From: an uncultured Chloracidobacterium sp.
Lineage (GTDB): Bacteria; Acidobacteriota; Blastocatellia; Pyrinomonadales; Pyrinomonadaceae
Direction: 5' to 3'
Assembly: GCA_937941715.1 (NCBI GenBank)
Contig: CALDGX010000066.1
Location: forward strand, 1-59,148
Length of the DNA stretch: 59,148 bases
Under the pieces are notes generated by a model. The model had not been told where the DNA came from. It made no database searches and saw only the letters and a list, made by a program, of their open reading frames with translations. Shown piece by piece: positions 44,835 through 53,723 of the stretch; position 1 is the stretch's first letter; each line of letters begins with the position of its first letter. A program made the position numbers and the translations under genes.

Positions 44835-45668
44835 TTATTGTTTGGCCAGTTCGTGGGCGATCGCGGTCCGCGTAGCCCTGATCAGTTCCGGGATCGCGTC
44901 GGCGCCGAGGCCCGCGGTCCCGATCGGCGGCAGCAGCACCATCTCGATCTCGCCGGCAAAAGCCACGCCGGTCCGTTTGCCCATCATCCAGTCGGTGTTT
45001 TTGATCGCCACCGGAATGATGGGCGAATTTGTCTGAAGAGCGAGGTGAAATGCCCCTTTTTTGAACGGCAGCAGTTCGCCGGGCATCGCCCTTGTGCCCT
45101 CGACAAAAACGCCGAACGAACAACCGCCTGCCATCACTTGCCGTGCTTTTTCCATCGACCTCATGGCTCGTTCAGGGTTCGAACGGTCGATGGCGATGAT
45201 GTTCACAAAGTTCATTCCCTGACCGAAAACGGGCACCTTCAGCAATTCGCGTTTGGCGACCAGGCCCATCTTTCGTCCGGCGAAAAAGAACAGCGTTGCG
45301 GTGTCGAGATACGAGCGGTGGTTTGAAACAAAAACATAATTCCTGTCCGGGTCCAGCCGCTCGCCGCCGCGGACCTTGACCGTCGCCCCGCACGCCCTGA
45401 GCCAAGTCCGGGCGCCCCATGCGGTGAAGGGGTACAGCCAAATTCGCCGGTTGATGATGAACAGAACTATCATCACTGGCGTCGCTATCAACAAGATCAA
45501 TGTGCCGGCAACAAACCAACTCCACCAATATCTAATTTTCCCGGCAAGGCGCGATTTGTTAGACTCTTTGACGGGAAACGTCAATTTCTTATTTTCGATA
45601 ATGGCCTTTTCGATCTCGCCGGAGATGTTTTCGGGGGCAGATCTGTTTTCAGCCGGAGTTTCGGGCAT
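44835..45668 (-). CDS. plsC: 1-acyl-sn-glycerol-3-phosphate acyltransferase (PlsC-like)
   Basis: Adds the second acyl chain in phospholipid synthesis. 277 residues: a cytoplasmic N-terminus (about 1-48), a membrane segment (about 52-73), then acyltransferase motif I NHRSYLD (about 118-124) and motif III FVEGTRA, where most homologues have FPEGTRS. Motif IV IIPVAIKN is also present. It is likely an inner-membrane enzyme; a lysophospholipid acyltransferase of another specificity is possible. Its start codon is only 24 bases from that of the divergent M14 peptidase gene. Confidence 0.88.
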   Translation of the reverse strand: MPETPAENRSAPENISGEIEKAIIENKKLTFPVKESNKSRLAGKIRYWWSWFVAGTLILLIATPVMIVLFIINRRIWLYPFTAWGARTWLRACGATVKVRGGERLDPDRNYVFVSNHRSYLDTATLFFFAGRKMGLVAKRELLKVPVFGQGMNFVNIIAIDRSNPERAMRSMEKARQVMAGGCSFGVFVEGTRAMPGELLPFKKGAFHLALQTNSPIIPVAIKNTDWMMGKRTGVAFAGEIEMVLLPPIGTAGLGADAIPELIRATRTAIAHELAKQ

Positions 45669-45692
45669 CGGTATATTTCCAATTCAAAAAGT

Positions 45693-48110
45693 ATGAAAAT
45701 CTCGTTTGCAAGCTTTCGATCTTTGCGGATCAGCGGTCTGATTTTACTATTTTCGCTGGCTATTGTCGCTCAAGTGCCGAGCCCGAGATCGGTTTTGGGT
45801 TTTGAACCGACCGATGACAAGACGATCGCCGACTGGGGCCAGATCGTCGATTATTTCGGAAAACTCGGAGCCGCCAGCCCCAAGGTCGAGGTGCGCGAGA
45901 TCGGAAAGACAACAAACGGTGCTCCGCTGATCGTGGCTTTTATATCGTCGCCTCAGAATATCCGCAATCTCGAAAAGTACCGGCAGATAAGCGCAAAACT
46001 CGCCGATCCGCGAACGATCAGGGACGAGGCCGAACTCGCCGGGCTGATCCGCGACGGCAAGTCGATCGTTTCGATATCGTGTTCGATCCACTCGACCGAG
46101 ATCGTTGCTTCGCAGATGTCGATGAATCTTGCTTATCAGCTTGCGACCGCAACAGACGCCGACACCAAGGAAATTCTGGACAATACGATCCTCCTGCTCA
46201 TACCCTCGTCAAATCCTGACGGTATCAAGATCGTGGCCGACTGGTATCGAAAGACGTTGGGCACCAAAAGCGAGGGTACTTCGCCGCCCGAGCTGTACCA
46301 CCATTACGCCGGACACGACAACAATCGTGACTGGTTTATGCTCAACCTAGTTGAGACACAGGCCATTAACCGGCTTTTTTGGCAACAATGGTTCCCACAG
46401 TTCGTTTACGATGTCCATCAGCAGGGACAAAATGCGTCCCGATTCATAATTCCGCCATTTTACGACCCGCCGAACCCTCGTGTCTCGCCGTCGATACTTC
46501 GTGAGGTCGGGCTGATCGGCTATAAGATGGCGGCCGACCTGCAGGCGAGCGGCGTCGCCGGAGTCGCGACAAACTCGACCTACGATACGTGGTGGCATGG
46601 CGGGTTTCGTTCGGCACCGTATTATCACAACTCGATCGGCATATTGTCGGAGGCGGCCAGTGCTAGCCTGATGTCGCCGGTCACGATCAAGCGCGAAGAC
46701 CTGGCCCGCAACCGGAATACGCGGGGCCTGCCGAACCTTCTCGAAACCGCGACCAATTATCCCGATACCTGGGAAGGCGGACTGTGGCGGCCGGCGGATA
46801 TTGCGAACATCGAGATGATCGCTTCGCGCAGCCTGTTGCAGATGGCGGCAAAGTTCAGGCCGCGATATCTGCGCAATTTTTATGATTACGGCAAGGCCAA
46901 TCTGGCCAAAAAGGACGACGAACCGCTGGCGTTTATAGTCGCGGCCGGCCAGCCGAACGCCGAGGCGGTCGCTCGGTTCATCGAAATACTTACAGAACAG
47001 GGCGTCGAGGTCCACGAGATGACCCGCGAACTGTGGGTCAAGATGACGCCGAAAGCCGATTTTCACGAAATGCCGCTCGGCGGCTATCTGGTCTTCGTCA
47101 ATCAACCACAAAAGAACAACATTCTCAGCCTGTTCGAGAAACAAGTGTACCCGAACCGGCTGCTGCCGAACGGCGAGGCCGAAGTGCCCTATGACGTCGC
47201 CGGGTGGACATTGCCGCTGCAGATGGGCGTCGAGTATGAGCCGGCCTGGGAGATCCGCGACCTGGAAAAGGACAGGCCGTCGCTGAAGCGCATCACCTTT
47301 ATCAATCAGGTACGCGCGGCGTTGGGGCTGAACCAGACCGGTACGCCGTTCAAGGGAGCCAAATATCCGCTCAAGAGTGTGCCGAAGGTCGCGCTTTACC
47401 GCGGCTCGACGAGCTCGATGGACGAGGGTTGGACGAGACTGGTGCTCGACACTTTCAGCATTGTTTGCCGCCGACTGACAGATACAGATGTCCGGGCAGG
47501 TAATTTCGTCTGTGAGAGAACCGTCGAACCGGGCCCGGCGATAAACTGTGACGCGGTGATCCTGCCCGCCGACAACGAGAACACCATCGTCAAAGGCCTC
47601 AGTGCTGATCGATACCCGGCGGAATTTGCCGGCGGGATCGGCGAAGAAGGCCTGGCGAATCTCAAAACCTATGTCAACGAGGGCGGAAAGCTAATATGTT
47701 TTGACGATTCCTGCGATATGGTGATCAGGGCATTCGGCCTGCCCATAAAGAACGTACTGAGCGGGCTCAAACGAAGTGAATTTTATAATCCCGGTTCGAT
47801 CGTAAAGTTGGACGTGAACAACGAAACCAAATTGGGCAAGGGGATGCGTGACGAGGTTGCCGCGTATTTCTCAAACAGCTCGGCTTACGAGGTCGCAGCA
47901 GATGCACCGGTCAACGTCGTTGCCAGATATGCCACCAAGAATGCTCTTCTGTCAGGTTGGATGCTCGGGGAAAAGTACCTCAATGATAAGGCGGCTCTTG
48001 TCGAGGCGACGGTCGGAAAGGGCAAGATCGTGCTATTCGCATTTCGCCCGCAGCATCGTGGGCAGTCGTGGGCAACGTTCCCGTTCATTTTTAACGCTCT
48101 GGAAAAGTGA
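45693..48110 (+). CDS. Exported M14 family zinc carboxypeptidase-like protein
   Basis: An 805-residue protein with a signal peptide (about 1-27, ending VAQV). The M14 domain (about 40-330) has the zinc HxxE motif at H133-S-T-E136 (SIHSTEIV), LLLIPSSNPDGI, GHDNNRDWFML, and a third zinc ligand probably H242 in VYDVHQQG. Beyond it, about 480 residues carry strand-rich and Rossmann-like parts (VALYRGSTSSMDEGWTR, KLICFDDSCDMVI) resembling glutamine-amidotransferase-like tails seen in this subgroup. Probably a periplasmic or secreted peptidase acting on peptides or peptidoglycan stems. Confidence 0.88.
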   Translation: MKISFASFRSLRISGLILLFSLAIVAQVPSPRSVLGFEPTDDKTIADWGQIVDYFGKLGAASPKVEVREIGKTTNGAPLIVAFISSPQNIRNLEKYRQISAKLADPRTIRDEAELAGLIRDGKSIVSISCSIHSTEIVASQMSMNLAYQLATATDADTKEILDNTILLLIPSSNPDGIKIVADWYRKTLGTKSEGTSPPELYHHYAGHDNNRDWFMLNLVETQAINRLFWQQWFPQFVYDVHQQGQNASRFIIPPFYDPPNPRVSPSILREVGLIGYKMAADLQASGVAGVATNSTYDTWWHGGFRSAPYYHNSIGILSEAASASLMSPVTIKREDLARNRNTRGLPNLLETATNYPDTWEGGLWRPADIANIEMIASRSLLQMAAKFRPRYLRNFYDYGKANLAKKDDEPLAFIVAAGQPNAEAVARFIEILTEQGVEVHEMTRELWVKMTPKADFHEMPLGGYLVFVNQPQKNNILSLFEKQVYPNRLLPNGEAEVPYDVAGWTLPLQMGVEYEPAWEIRDLEKDRPSLKRITFINQVRAALGLNQTGTPFKGAKYPLKSVPKVALYRGSTSSMDEGWTRLVLDTFSIVCRRLTDTDVRAGNFVCERTVEPGPAINCDAVILPADNENTIVKGLSADRYPAEFAGGIGEEGLANLKTYVNEGGKLICFDDSCDMVIRAFGLPIKNVLSGLKRSEFYNPGSIVKLDVNNETKLGKGMRDEVAAYFSNSSAYEVAADAPVNVVARYATKNALLSGWMLGEKYLNDKAALVEATVGKGKIVLFAFRPQHRGQSWATFPFIFNALEK

Positions 48111-48144
48111 CCGCATAATTTCCGTGTTTTGGTAATATTGGACT

Positions 48145-50472
48145 ATGAAGTTTTTGAGCAAGTCGCTTCTGGTTTTGTGGACGGCGGTACTGGCGTCGAA
48201 CGTGATGGCCGCCGGCGAATATGAAGTATTCAAACTGGCCGGCGAGCCGCTGATACGCATCGGGCTATCGACGAACGCCTCGTCGGTCTCGATCACGACG
48301 GGAGATTCGGCTCTGGTGGCGGTCAGCCCGGATGAGCAGAGCAAGCTGTTGGCGACCAATAAGGTGACGGTCTCGGCACGTGCATATCGGCCGCCCGAGG
48401 TCGAGAACTATCGCATCGAGTTTCAAAACCTGCCGACACAGACCGAAGCGACGACGCTCGCCCGCGAGATACGCGACGCCACCGACGAGACCGCGTTCGC
48501 GAGTTTAGATACCGCGACGAATACGTGGAAGGTATGGGTCGGGGCCATCAAGGATTCGATGATCGAGGCCGACGAACTCAAGTCCAAACTTGCCGAAAAG
48601 GGTTTTGATGACGCCGTGACCGTCACGGAAAGAAAGACAGTGGTGTCGCCGGATGCGATCGCGCTGTCCGAGCAATTAAAGACACAGGGGCCGAGCGAAG
48701 TCCGCAGTTTGATCAAGCCGACAGGTTCATCGAACGAAGTCGTTTCAGGCAGTGTCGACCCAAACCTCCGCGAGGTTATCGTCAACGCGCCGGTTGCGGA
48801 ATCGAGTTTCAGATCGCTCAAATCGGTGGCTTTCGGGTCGCTGAACGAGCGTGCCAATCCGGTGCGGCTCAACGGCAAGGCATATCGCGGCAAGATCGAG
48901 GTCTTTGTCAACGCGAAAGGCAGCCTGACTGTGGTCAATGTAGTCCCGCTCGAGGAGTATCTGCTCGGCGTCGTGCCGAGCGAACTCGGGCTGCCGCAGC
49001 TCGAAGCTCAAAAGGCCCAGGCTGTCGCCGCCCGAACCTACGCGGTCGCCAATATCGGCGGTTACGGCAAGCAAGGCTTCGACATGGTGCCGACGATCTC
49101 GTCACAGGTGTACAAGGGAGTTTCGATCGAGACCAAGATGGGAACCCAGGCCGTGCGTGAGACCCGCGGAATGGTCGCAACCTATCACGGCAAGCCGATA
49201 ATGGCCTATTACACCTCGACCTGCGGCGGCCGTACCGAGAGCAGCGAGAATATCTTTGACCACGCCGAGCCGTATCTGGTCGGTGTGGAATGTTCGCTCG
49301 AGGGCCGCAGGCATTTTGATCCGTTTATGATAAGAACCAGCCGCGTGCCGTCGAAACTGCGTGACGAGGGAAACCTGGAACTTGTGCGGCTGATGTCGAT
49401 ATTGGCCGCCAACGGTTTCCAGCATTCGGGAGGACAGATAACGGACGAGTGGTTCGAAGACGTACCGACCGAAAGCGAGTTGTCCAATTGGTTAAATAAT
49501 CTGGCGGTCAAGTTCGGTAAGCCGAATCCGGTCGTGAATCGCGATACCGCCAAACCGGCCGAACTGGCCAAGGTCATCGCGAGCCTTATTTACGCTCCCG
49601 GATATGCCGACACGATGTTGACCGAGTCGGACATTAATTACAATCTGGCGATCGCCGACGCGGCCGAGGTGCCGCGTGAAAGGCGTGCCGAGATCGCGTT
49701 GCTGCTCCGCGATGGCTATTTTTCACTTAACGCCGATCTGACCTTTCGGCCGAATATGCCGCTTTCGCGGGCAAGAATGCTGAGGTTGATCCGCAAGATC
49801 TACGAAAAGCGCAAATGGATGCCGGAAATGCAGTCTGCGACCGCTGGCACGAGCGTTGACGGCAAACTGATGCTCCGAAGCGGCAAAACTGAGCGCCCGC
49901 TGGCGATCCGGTCCGACGTTTTCCTGTTTCGTGAATTTGGCGGCACTTTTTATCCGGTGCGTGAGGTCGCGCTGCTCGGTGGCGAAAAGCTGAGCTATCA
50001 GTTGGATGCACTGGGCGCGGTCAAGTACCTCGAGGTCGAACCGACCGAAACCCCGACCACCGCCGAACGTATGTCGCCCTGGACGCTTTGGAATAAATCC
50101 GCGTCCGCCGGCGAAGTTCAGGCCCGTCTCTCGCGGTACGTTCGCGGCATCGGCACGCTATTCGACGTAAATATCAAAAAGGTCGGATACTCTCGCCGGC
50201 CGATCGAACTTGAGATCGTAGGTTCTAACGGCATCAAGACGCTCAAAGGCGGCAAGATCCGATCCGCCCTGCGCCTGCCGGAACAGCTGTTTGTGATGAA
50301 TAAGCGTTATTCGGGCAGTACGGTCGCCGGTTATACGTTTACCGGTCGCGGTTGGGGACATGGCGTCGGAATGTGCCAATTCGGGGCCTTTGGCCTGGCA
50401 AAAATGGGCGTCAAATACGACGAGATCATTAAGCATTACTATACCGGCGTCGAACTTACTAAGTCGTACTAA
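48145..50472 (+). CDS. SpoIID/LytB domain protein with SPOR-like and SLH-like segments
   Basis: A 775-residue exported protein (signal peptide about 1-23, ending VMAAG). An SPOR-like segment (about 95-165; YRIEFQNLPTQTEATTLA) precedes the SpoIID core (about 245-400; PLEEYLLGVVPSELG, KAQAVAARTYA, YYTSTCGGRTESSENI). An insert near 500-560 reads like an SLH module (IALLLRDGYFSLN, LTFRPNMPLSRARML). The end has GRGWGHGVGMCQFGAFGLA, with Cys where most have Ser (HGVGMSQYGA). SpoIID enzymes are lytic transglycosylases cutting stripped peptidoglycan; the Glu in VPSEL is kept. It follows the M14 gene by 34 bases, possibly one operon of cell-wall enzymes. Confidence 0.85.
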   Translation: MKFLSKSLLVLWTAVLASNVMAAGEYEVFKLAGEPLIRIGLSTNASSVSITTGDSALVAVSPDEQSKLLATNKVTVSARAYRPPEVENYRIEFQNLPTQTEATTLAREIRDATDETAFASLDTATNTWKVWVGAIKDSMIEADELKSKLAEKGFDDAVTVTERKTVVSPDAIALSEQLKTQGPSEVRSLIKPTGSSNEVVSGSVDPNLREVIVNAPVAESSFRSLKSVAFGSLNERANPVRLNGKAYRGKIEVFVNAKGSLTVVNVVPLEEYLLGVVPSELGLPQLEAQKAQAVAARTYAVANIGGYGKQGFDMVPTISSQVYKGVSIETKMGTQAVRETRGMVATYHGKPIMAYYTSTCGGRTESSENIFDHAEPYLVGVECSLEGRRHFDPFMIRTSRVPSKLRDEGNLELVRLMSILAANGFQHSGGQITDEWFEDVPTESELSNWLNNLAVKFGKPNPVVNRDTAKPAELAKVIASLIYAPGYADTMLTESDINYNLAIADAAEVPRERRAEIALLLRDGYFSLNADLTFRPNMPLSRARMLRLIRKIYEKRKWMPEMQSATAGTSVDGKLMLRSGKTERPLAIRSDVFLFREFGGTFYPVREVALLGGEKLSYQLDALGAVKYLEVEPTETPTTAERMSPWTLWNKSASAGEVQARLSRYVRGIGTLFDVNIKKVGYSRRPIELEIVGSNGIKTLKGGKIRSALRLPEQLFVMNKRYSGSTVAGYTFTGRGWGHGVGMCQFGAFGLAKMGVKYDEIIKHYYTGVELTKSY

Positions 50473-50644
50473 ACACTTTCGCCGATGGTCCTGACCTGCT
50501 CTCAATGCGAACCGCCGTATCGTGCGGCGGATCCAACAGGGTTTGATCTCGCCAAAATTTGATCGGTCCTTTCCCTGATCTGATTATCCCGCCTGAACGG
50601 CACTCGAGCTTTCCTTCCGGCGGCCGATCCGCTGACAATTTTCG

Positions 50645-50674
50645 TTGACTTCCCGGCGTTAAAAAGTGTTTAAT
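50645..50674 (+). promoter_or_regulatory. Probable promoter of the diguanylate cyclase gene
   Basis: TTGACT (50645-50650) and TTTAAT (50669-50674) with an 18-base spacer, 51 bases before the ATG at 50725. Confidence 0.5.
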
Positions 50675-50724
50675 AGTGTTGGCGTTCTATACGCACCTGC
50701 CTCAGCCCCACTATCCTCGGCGCA

Positions 50725-53721
50725 ATGGACCTATTGAACAAGATCATATCGGGCACAATCATATTTTTGTGCTTCGCCGCCTGGTCACCGATCAGCGGCG
50801 AATACCGCTTTGATAATTGGACGACCGACAACGGCCTACCGCAAAACGGCGTTCGCCAGATCACCCAGACCAAGGACGGCTATCTATGGTTCACGACCTT
50901 TGACGGGCTGGTCAGGTTTGACGGCGTTCGGTTCACCACGTTTAACAAAAGCAATACCAAAGGCATCATAAACAATCGTTTTACCGGTATCTACGCTGAC
51001 ACTGACGGGGCGATCTACGCCACGACGATGGAGGATGGGATCCTCACGATATACCGCGACGGCGTGTTTACATCGTTCACGTCCGAGGAAGTCCCGGGAC
51101 ACTATATCTCGAAGATCAGGCGCGAACCGGGCGGCGAACTGCGGTTTTTGGTCGAGGACGACGACCGTACGACAAAGAGTTGGTACCGGCTCGTCGGCCG
51201 AACATTTGAGTTTATCGAGCGGGAAGACGACTCGGCCGATCCGCTCGTGATCAAGGGCAAACTCGGCAGCATCTGGAGCGTAACGTCGGGCGGTGTGGCC
51301 GAAACGAAGAATGGCGCAACGTTCTTTACACCGCTGGACCTGTCAAATTACAAGCTCAAGCCCAATCTTTTTGAGGACAACGCCGGAACGCTCTGGGTCG
51401 GCGAAAATCGTGTCCATCATATCAGCGGCGGCAGGATCCGAACGTTCGACCAAAAGGACGGGCTTGTCGTCAATTCGATTTATCATTCGTTTTGGGAAGA
51501 ACCTGACGGCAGCGTTTGGCTCGCGTCTGGCGGCGCGTCGAGTACGACAGTCGGCCTGGTTCAGATCAAAAACGACGTGGTCACGCTCTGGGGAAACAGT
51601 TTCGGCCTGACCGCCGTTTCGATCCAGGATATTTTCAACGATCGCGAAGGTACGACCTGGCTGGCGACCGACCATGGGCTTTATCGCCGCCGAAACGCCG
51701 CGATCCGAAGCTACAGCAAGAAGGACGGACTCGGGCATTCTGAGGTATACCCGATCTACCAGGCGCGGAGCGGCGACGTTTGGGTCGGAACTTCGAAGGG
51801 AATGAGCATTTATCGTGACGGCGTTTTCAAGCCGTATGATATCAAAGCCGCCATCCCGGACGGGCCGAGGAACACGACCTGGGAATCGAGCCGAATGTCT
51901 ATTCAGTCGATCTGGGAAGATGATCAGGGAAAGATGTGGGTCGGGATAAACGGCGGCATATTTCTGGTCGAGAACGGCATCGCGAAAAACCTGATCGCCG
52001 ACTGCCACGTCTTTTCGATCAAGGGCGACCGTAGCGGAAACGTTTGGGCCGCGACAAACAAAGGCATCTACCAGTTTAACGACTACAAGTTCACAAAACT
52101 CTACAACGTCAAGGACGGATTGCCGAACGAGTTTATGACGCTCGTGTTCGAGGATTCGAAGGGCTCGATGTGGTTCGGCGGTTACGGCGGGCTCAGCAAA
52201 TTTGAAAATGGCAGGTTCACGAACTACACGACCAAAGACGGATTGACGGGCAATTATGTAAGGAGCGTCTACGAGGACAAGTCGGGGACGTTTTGGATCG
52301 GGACGTACGACGAGGGTATGAGCCGTTTCAAGGACGGTAAGTTCGTCAATTACAAGGAGACCGACGGCCTTTATAACAGCGGTGTCTTTGCGATCGAAGA
52401 AGACGCAGCCGGATTTTTCTGGATCAGCTCAAACCGCGGAATCTATCGCGTCAGCCGGGCCGAACTGGAAGATTTTGCGGCCGGCAGTATCAAACGGATA
52501 AACAGCGTCGGTTACGGCAAGGAGGACGGTATGCTGTCGACCGAGTGCAACGGCGGGCGGCAGCCGGCAAGTTTCAGGGCAGAAGACGGCAAGTTCTGGT
52601 TTCCGACGCAGGACGGCATCGCTGTCGTTGATCCGCTTTCCGAAAGGTCAAACCCGATGCCGCCGACGGTCGTGATCGAAGATATGTCGGTCGAACGGTC
52701 ACCGGTGGATTTTCGCAACGGAATAAAGATCGAAGCCGGCAAAAAGGACATCGAGATCCGCTACACCGGCATCAGCCTGATCAAATCGGAACAGATCAAG
52801 TTTCAATACAAACTCGACGGGTATGACGATGAGTGGGTCGAGGCCGGGACGCGCCGAACCGCTTTCTACTCGTATCTGCCGCCGGGAAATTACACATTTC
52901 GGGTCCGGGCGGCCAACAGTTACGGCGTGTGGAGCAGCAACGACGCCGAGATCGGCATCGAACTGGCTCCGTTCTTTTATCAAACGACACTCTTCTATCT
53001 CGTCGCCGCTCTGGTCGTCCTGCTTGTCCTGTTGGTGATCTGGAAGATCAGCTTCTACCAACTGGTCGATAAGGAGCGCAAGCTCAAAAAGCTGGTGGCT
53101 GAACGAACTGCTGAACTCGCATGGGCCAACGAGCATCTAGAGAGCCTTGCCAATTCCGACGGCCTTACCAAGATCGGCAATCGCCGCCGCTTCGAAAGCT
53201 TTTTGGCTGATGAATGGCATCGGGCGATAAGATTCAGGACCGAGATATCGCTGGCGTTGATCGACATCGATCACTTTAAGCTTTTTAACGATACATACGG
53301 ACATCAGGCCGGCGATGATTGCCTGCAGCGGGTGGCACAGGCCTTCGCTGATACGCTCAAGCGTCCGACCGACCTGGTCGCGCGGTTCGGAGGCGAGGAA
53401 TTTGCTTTGATACTGGGCGGGACCGACGCGGCCGGAGCGCTCACGATCACTGAGGAAGCGGTTCGCAGCGTCGCGGCTCTGGGCATTCGCCACAGCGGGT
53501 CGAGCACGTCCGATATTCTCACGGTAAGCGTCGGCCTGGTCACGATGCGGCCGGTCATCGGAATGACCGAGGACCGACTGATCAGCACGGCCGACCGGGC
53601 TCTGTATCAAGCCAAGAAACGCGGACGCGATCAGATCGTCGTTATCGAAGACCTGTCAGTTGCCCCGGTCGCGGCCGGATTTCATCTGCCGGGCGAAGGA
53701 TACGATTCGCACGTCAATTAG
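50725..53721 (+). CDS. Sensor-propeller diguanylate cyclase (Reg_prop, Y_Y_Y, GGDEF)
   Basis: A 998-residue membrane protein. After a signal-anchor region come about 12-14 two-component-regulator propeller repeats (about 30-640; patterns such as LWVGENRVHHIS, TWLATDHGLYRRR, MWFGGYGGLSKFENG), then a Y_Y_Y domain (about 690-755; QIKFQYKLDGYDDEWVEAG), one membrane segment (about 755-780; LFYLVAALVVLLVLLVIW), a short coiled coil and a GGDEF domain. The active site GGEEF is at 889-893, preceded by the RxxD inhibitory site R880-D883. It should make cyclic di-GMP in response to a periplasmic ligand and be product-inhibited. The ligand is unknown. Confidence 0.92.
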   Translation: MDLLNKIISGTIIFLCFAAWSPISGEYRFDNWTTDNGLPQNGVRQITQTKDGYLWFTTFDGLVRFDGVRFTTFNKSNTKGIINNRFTGIYADTDGAIYATTMEDGILTIYRDGVFTSFTSEEVPGHYISKIRREPGGELRFLVEDDDRTTKSWYRLVGRTFEFIEREDDSADPLVIKGKLGSIWSVTSGGVAETKNGATFFTPLDLSNYKLKPNLFEDNAGTLWVGENRVHHISGGRIRTFDQKDGLVVNSIYHSFWEEPDGSVWLASGGASSTTVGLVQIKNDVVTLWGNSFGLTAVSIQDIFNDREGTTWLATDHGLYRRRNAAIRSYSKKDGLGHSEVYPIYQARSGDVWVGTSKGMSIYRDGVFKPYDIKAAIPDGPRNTTWESSRMSIQSIWEDDQGKMWVGINGGIFLVENGIAKNLIADCHVFSIKGDRSGNVWAATNKGIYQFNDYKFTKLYNVKDGLPNEFMTLVFEDSKGSMWFGGYGGLSKFENGRFTNYTTKDGLTGNYVRSVYEDKSGTFWIGTYDEGMSRFKDGKFVNYKETDGLYNSGVFAIEEDAAGFFWISSNRGIYRVSRAELEDFAAGSIKRINSVGYGKEDGMLSTECNGGRQPASFRAEDGKFWFPTQDGIAVVDPLSERSNPMPPTVVIEDMSVERSPVDFRNGIKIEAGKKDIEIRYTGISLIKSEQIKFQYKLDGYDDEWVEAGTRRTAFYSYLPPGNYTFRVRAANSYGVWSSNDAEIGIELAPFFYQTTLFYLVAALVVLLVLLVIWKISFYQLVDKERKLKKLVAERTAELAWANEHLESLANSDGLTKIGNRRRFESFLADEWHRAIRFRTEISLALIDIDHFKLFNDTYGHQAGDDCLQRVAQAFADTLKRPTDLVARFGGEEFALILGGTDAAGALTITEEAVRSVAALGIRHSGSSTSDILTVSVGLVTMRPVIGMTEDRLISTADRALYQAKKRGRDQIVVIEDLSVAPVAAGFHLPGEGYDSHVN

Positions 53722-53723
53722 GA

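Noticed and set aside
44827..44846. GCCAAAC-N6-GTTTGGC hairpin as terminator between the LolA-like gene and plsC
   Set aside because: It overlaps the end of plsC and no T-run follows on either strand; termination is uncertain.
46347..47144. 265-residue minus-strand open frame
   Set aside because: Antisense to the M14 peptidase gene.
50512..50530. CCGCCG-N7-CGGCGG hairpin after the SpoIID gene as terminator
   Set aside because: No T-run follows it; it is a short GC-rich inverted repeat only.
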